A stretch of DNA of 7,090 nucleotides, taken from assembly GCA_026709725.1 (NCBI GenBank), contig JAPOSK010000476.1, positions 1 to 7,090 on the forward strand, read 5' to 3'. Source of the stretch: Paracoccaceae bacterium (GTDB lineage Bacteria; Pseudomonadota; Alphaproteobacteria; Rhodobacterales; Rhodobacteraceae). The position numbers were made by a program, and so were the translations under genes. The notes beneath the pieces are model-generated. The model ran no database searches, was not told the origin of the DNA, and saw nothing but the letters and a program-made list of their open reading frames with translations. Positions 5,659-7,090 of this stretch are shown here, in pieces; within the stretch, counting starts at the first letter, position 1, and the number at the start of each line of letters is the position of its first letter.

Positions 5659-6762
5659 TCAGGGCGAGTCCGGTGATCCCGGAGTCTCAAGTGTCCCTTC
5701 CGTGATTGCGGCGCGGATTCTCGATACATGATCCTGATAGAATTGCAGATTGTGCCATGTGATCAGCATGGAGCAGATGATTTCATTGGCCTTGAAGACA
5801 TGGTGGAGATAGGCCCGTGAATAGGACCGGCAGGCTGGACATCGGCACTCCGGATCCAGCGGCTCCGGATCATCGGCATGGCGGCTGTTCTTGATGTTGA
5901 GCCTGCCGAGACGCGTGAAGGCCTGACCGGTGCGACCGGACCGGGTTGGCATCACGCAGTCAAACATGTCCACGCCATGACGAACAGCCTGCAGGATGTC
6001 ATCGGGCGTCCCGACCCCCATCAGATAACGGGGCTTGTCATGAGGAAGGGTTGCGACCGTCTTTTCAAGAATGCCAAGCATCGCATCCTGCGGCTCGCCA
6101 ACCGCAAGACCGCCAATGGCATAACCGTCAAATCCGATCCCGGTCAGCGCCTCACTGCTTTCTGTTCGCAGATCCGGACACACCGATCCCTGCTGGATTC
6201 CAAAAAGCGCGTGTCCGGGACGCGGAACAAAGACATCCCGGCACCGCTGTGCCCAGCGCATTGACATCCGCATCGACGATTCGGCCATCTTCATATCGAC
6301 CGGATAGGGTGTGCACTCATCAAGACACATGGTGATATCCGATCCCAGCTTATGCTGGATTTCAATGGAGCGCTCAGGTGTCAGGACATGCTCCGATCCA
6401 TCAATATGCGATCGAAATGTTACCCCCTTTTCCGTCAGTTTTCGCAACGCACTCAGACTCATGACCTGAAAGCCGCCCGAGTCCGTCAGGATTGGTTTGT
6501 TCCAGTTCATGAATGCATGCAGACCGCCAAGCCGGTCAATGCGATCAGGACCCGGCCGGAGCATGAGATGGTAGGTGTTTGAAAGGAGAATCTCGGCACC
6601 CGTGGCAGCAACGCTCTCAGGCAGCATGGCCTTGACGGTTGCCAGCGTGCCAACCGGCATGAAGGCCGGAGTTTCGATTGTCCCCCGGGATGTCCGAATC
6701 CGCCCGCGCCGCGCCGCGCCGCAGGTTGCAAGGACGCGAAAGTCAAAATCGGTCTGGGACAT
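5659..6762 (-). CDS. tgt: tRNA-guanine(34) transglycosylase (queuine tRNA-ribosyltransferase)
   Basis: Tgt swaps guanine-34 for the queuosine precursor preQ1 in tRNAs with GUN anticodons (Asp, Asn, His, Tyr), so the tRNA-Asp(GTC) in this window is a likely substrate. The 367-aa TIM-barrel protein is of normal length. Seen: general-base D94 in [12 protein letters not shown]148 and C150 in CLDECTPYP, the substrate loop GIQQGS (188-193), GGLAVGE (217-223), nucleophile D268 in [13 protein letters not shown], and zinc ligands C306, C308, C311 and H337. GIQQGS instead of the more common GIVQGG matches Zymomonas Tgt. The start ATG 6762 fits the family N-terminus ([10 protein letters not shown]), but no clear Shine-Dalgarno precedes it. 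lon follows on the same strand, and the SufT-like gene is divergent, 133 bp away. Confidence 0.99.
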   Translation of the reverse strand: MSQTDFDFRVLATCGAARRGRIRTSRGTIETPAFMPVGTLATVKAMLPESVAATGAEILLSNTYHLMLRPGPDRIDRLGGLHAFMNWNKPILTDSGGFQVMSLSALRKLTEKGVTFRSHIDGSEHVLTPERSIEIQHKLGSDITMCLDECTPYPVDMKMAESSMRMSMRWAQRCRDVFVPRPGHALFGIQQGSVCPDLRTESSEALTGIGFDGYAIGGLAVGEPQDAMLGILEKTVATLPHDKPRYLMGVGTPDDILQAVRHGVDMFDCVMPTRSGRTGQAFTRLGRLNIKNSRHADDPEPLDPECRCPACRSYSRAYLHHVFKANEIICSMLITWHNLQFYQDHVSRIRAAITEGTLETPGSPDSP

Positions 6763-6805
6763 GGTGGGGCGGATAAATCATGAGGGTGGCGGCGGCAATT
6801 TCATT

Positions 6806-6855
6806 GGTCAACCCTGTGAATAAACTTGACCGGATTGCTCTGAATTCTCTAGAAT
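6806..6855 (+). promoter_or_regulatory. Sigma-70 promoter with operator-like inverted repeat, for the SufT-like gene
   Basis: TTGACC (6826-6831), an 18-nt spacer and TAGAAT (6850-6855) form a strong sigma-70 promoter. It would start near 6862, about 34 nt before the ATG. GGTCAA (6806-6811) and TTGACC (6826-6831) form a 6-bp inverted repeat with centres 20 bp apart, about two helical turns. Its right arm is the -35 box itself, a position suited to repression. An iron- or Fe-S-sensing regulator is only a guess. Confidence 0.55.
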
Positions 6856-6895
6856 GGCATGATCTGTCAAAATGCAGGAACGGAGTCAGGGCCAT

Positions 6896-7090
6896 ATGCA
6901 TGGAACGCAAGGCGAATACCAGGAGGGCGCGCCGCTGATCAGGCCATCAAGTGTCGACCACCCTCTCTACCGGAGTGTCGTTGACGCCTGTCGAACGGTT
7001 TATGATCCGGAAATTCCTGTCAATATCTATGATCTGGGTCTGGTCTATACCATACTGATTGATGACGGGAACAATGTCAGCATTACCATG
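6896..7090 (+). CDS. sufT: SufT-like DUF59/MIP18-family Fe-S cluster assembly protein, 5' part
   Basis: The frame opens at ATG 6896 with AGGG 4 nt and GGAG 10 nt upstream, and runs off the window after 65 codons. Residues 35-51 read VYDPEIPVNIYDLGLVY, the hallmark of DUF59/MIP18 proteins attached to SUF systems, followed by ILIDDGNNVSITM where the family continues towards its TAPGCP motif (outside the window). About 30 residues precede the domain (MHGTQGEYQEG and so on), probably a flexible N-terminus. These proteins help build or transfer Fe-S clusters in the cytoplasm. The gene is divergent from tgt and has its own promoter, so it may head an operon that continues to the right. A PaaD-like member of the same fold is less likely given the NIYDLGL wording. 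Confidence 0.8.
   Translation, partial: MHGTQGEYQEGAPLIRPSSVDHPLYRSVVDACRTVYDPEIPVNIYDLGLVYTILIDDGNNVSITM

Noticed and set aside
6842..6870. Perfect TTGACA on the minus strand (6865-6870) as the tgt promoter
   Set aside because: At 17 nt spacing the -10 would be GAATTC, a poor match, so I do not call a tgt promoter there.
1..7090. CRISPR array, insertion sequence, integrase or complete toxin-antitoxin pair
   Set aside because: No regularly spaced repeats, transposase or integrase motifs, or toxin-antitoxin pair are visible on either strand.

Overview
The window looks like chromosomal DNA from an alphaproteobacterium. The Tgt protein has the GIQQGS variant of the substrate loop that I know from Zymomonas, and lon lies near a tRNA-Val/tRNA-Asp pair as in many Alphaproteobacteria. 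Housekeeping genes have moderately high GC and plain sigma-70-like signals. I cannot name a genus.

Right half (about 2955-7090), conserved core. tgt (5659-6762, minus; queuosine tRNA modification) is followed by lon (3077-5476, minus; ATP-dependent AAA+ protease). A sigma-32-like promoter and a possible 5-codon leader ORF lie ahead of lon. Divergent from tgt is the start of a DUF59/MIP18 (SufT-like) Fe-S assembly gene (6896 to the window end), with a good sigma-70 promoter and an inverted repeat over its -35 box. A 42-codon ORF overlaps the lon stop and runs into the following tRNA gene.

Left half (1-2954), tRNA genes around a decayed island. tRNA-Asp(GTC) and tRNA-Val(TAC) sit at the left. 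A second, 91% identical tRNA-Val gene (anticodon CAC, two mismatched anticodon-stem pairs) sits 2.3 kb away, next to lon. The DNA between the two tRNA-Val copies is almost all debris: (i) on the minus strand, the 5' end of a Dcm-type cytosine methyltransferase joined to a frameshifted 3' end of a gene that resembles an AIPR protein; (ii) divergently, an intact vsr endonuclease gene; (iii) on the plus strand, an amidase-signature gene broken by several frameshifts, its active-site core replaced by AT-rich DNA.

My reading is that a Dcm/Vsr/AIPR-type restriction-modification or phage-defence locus entered between lon and the tRNA-Val-tRNA-Asp pair, possibly by tRNA-linked recombination, and has since collapsed, leaving only vsr with an open frame. 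No integrase, insertion sequence or CRISPR array is visible. The most useful points are the Dcm-AIPR junction, the orphan vsr, the duplicated tRNA-Val and the amidase remnant; none is an intact new system.
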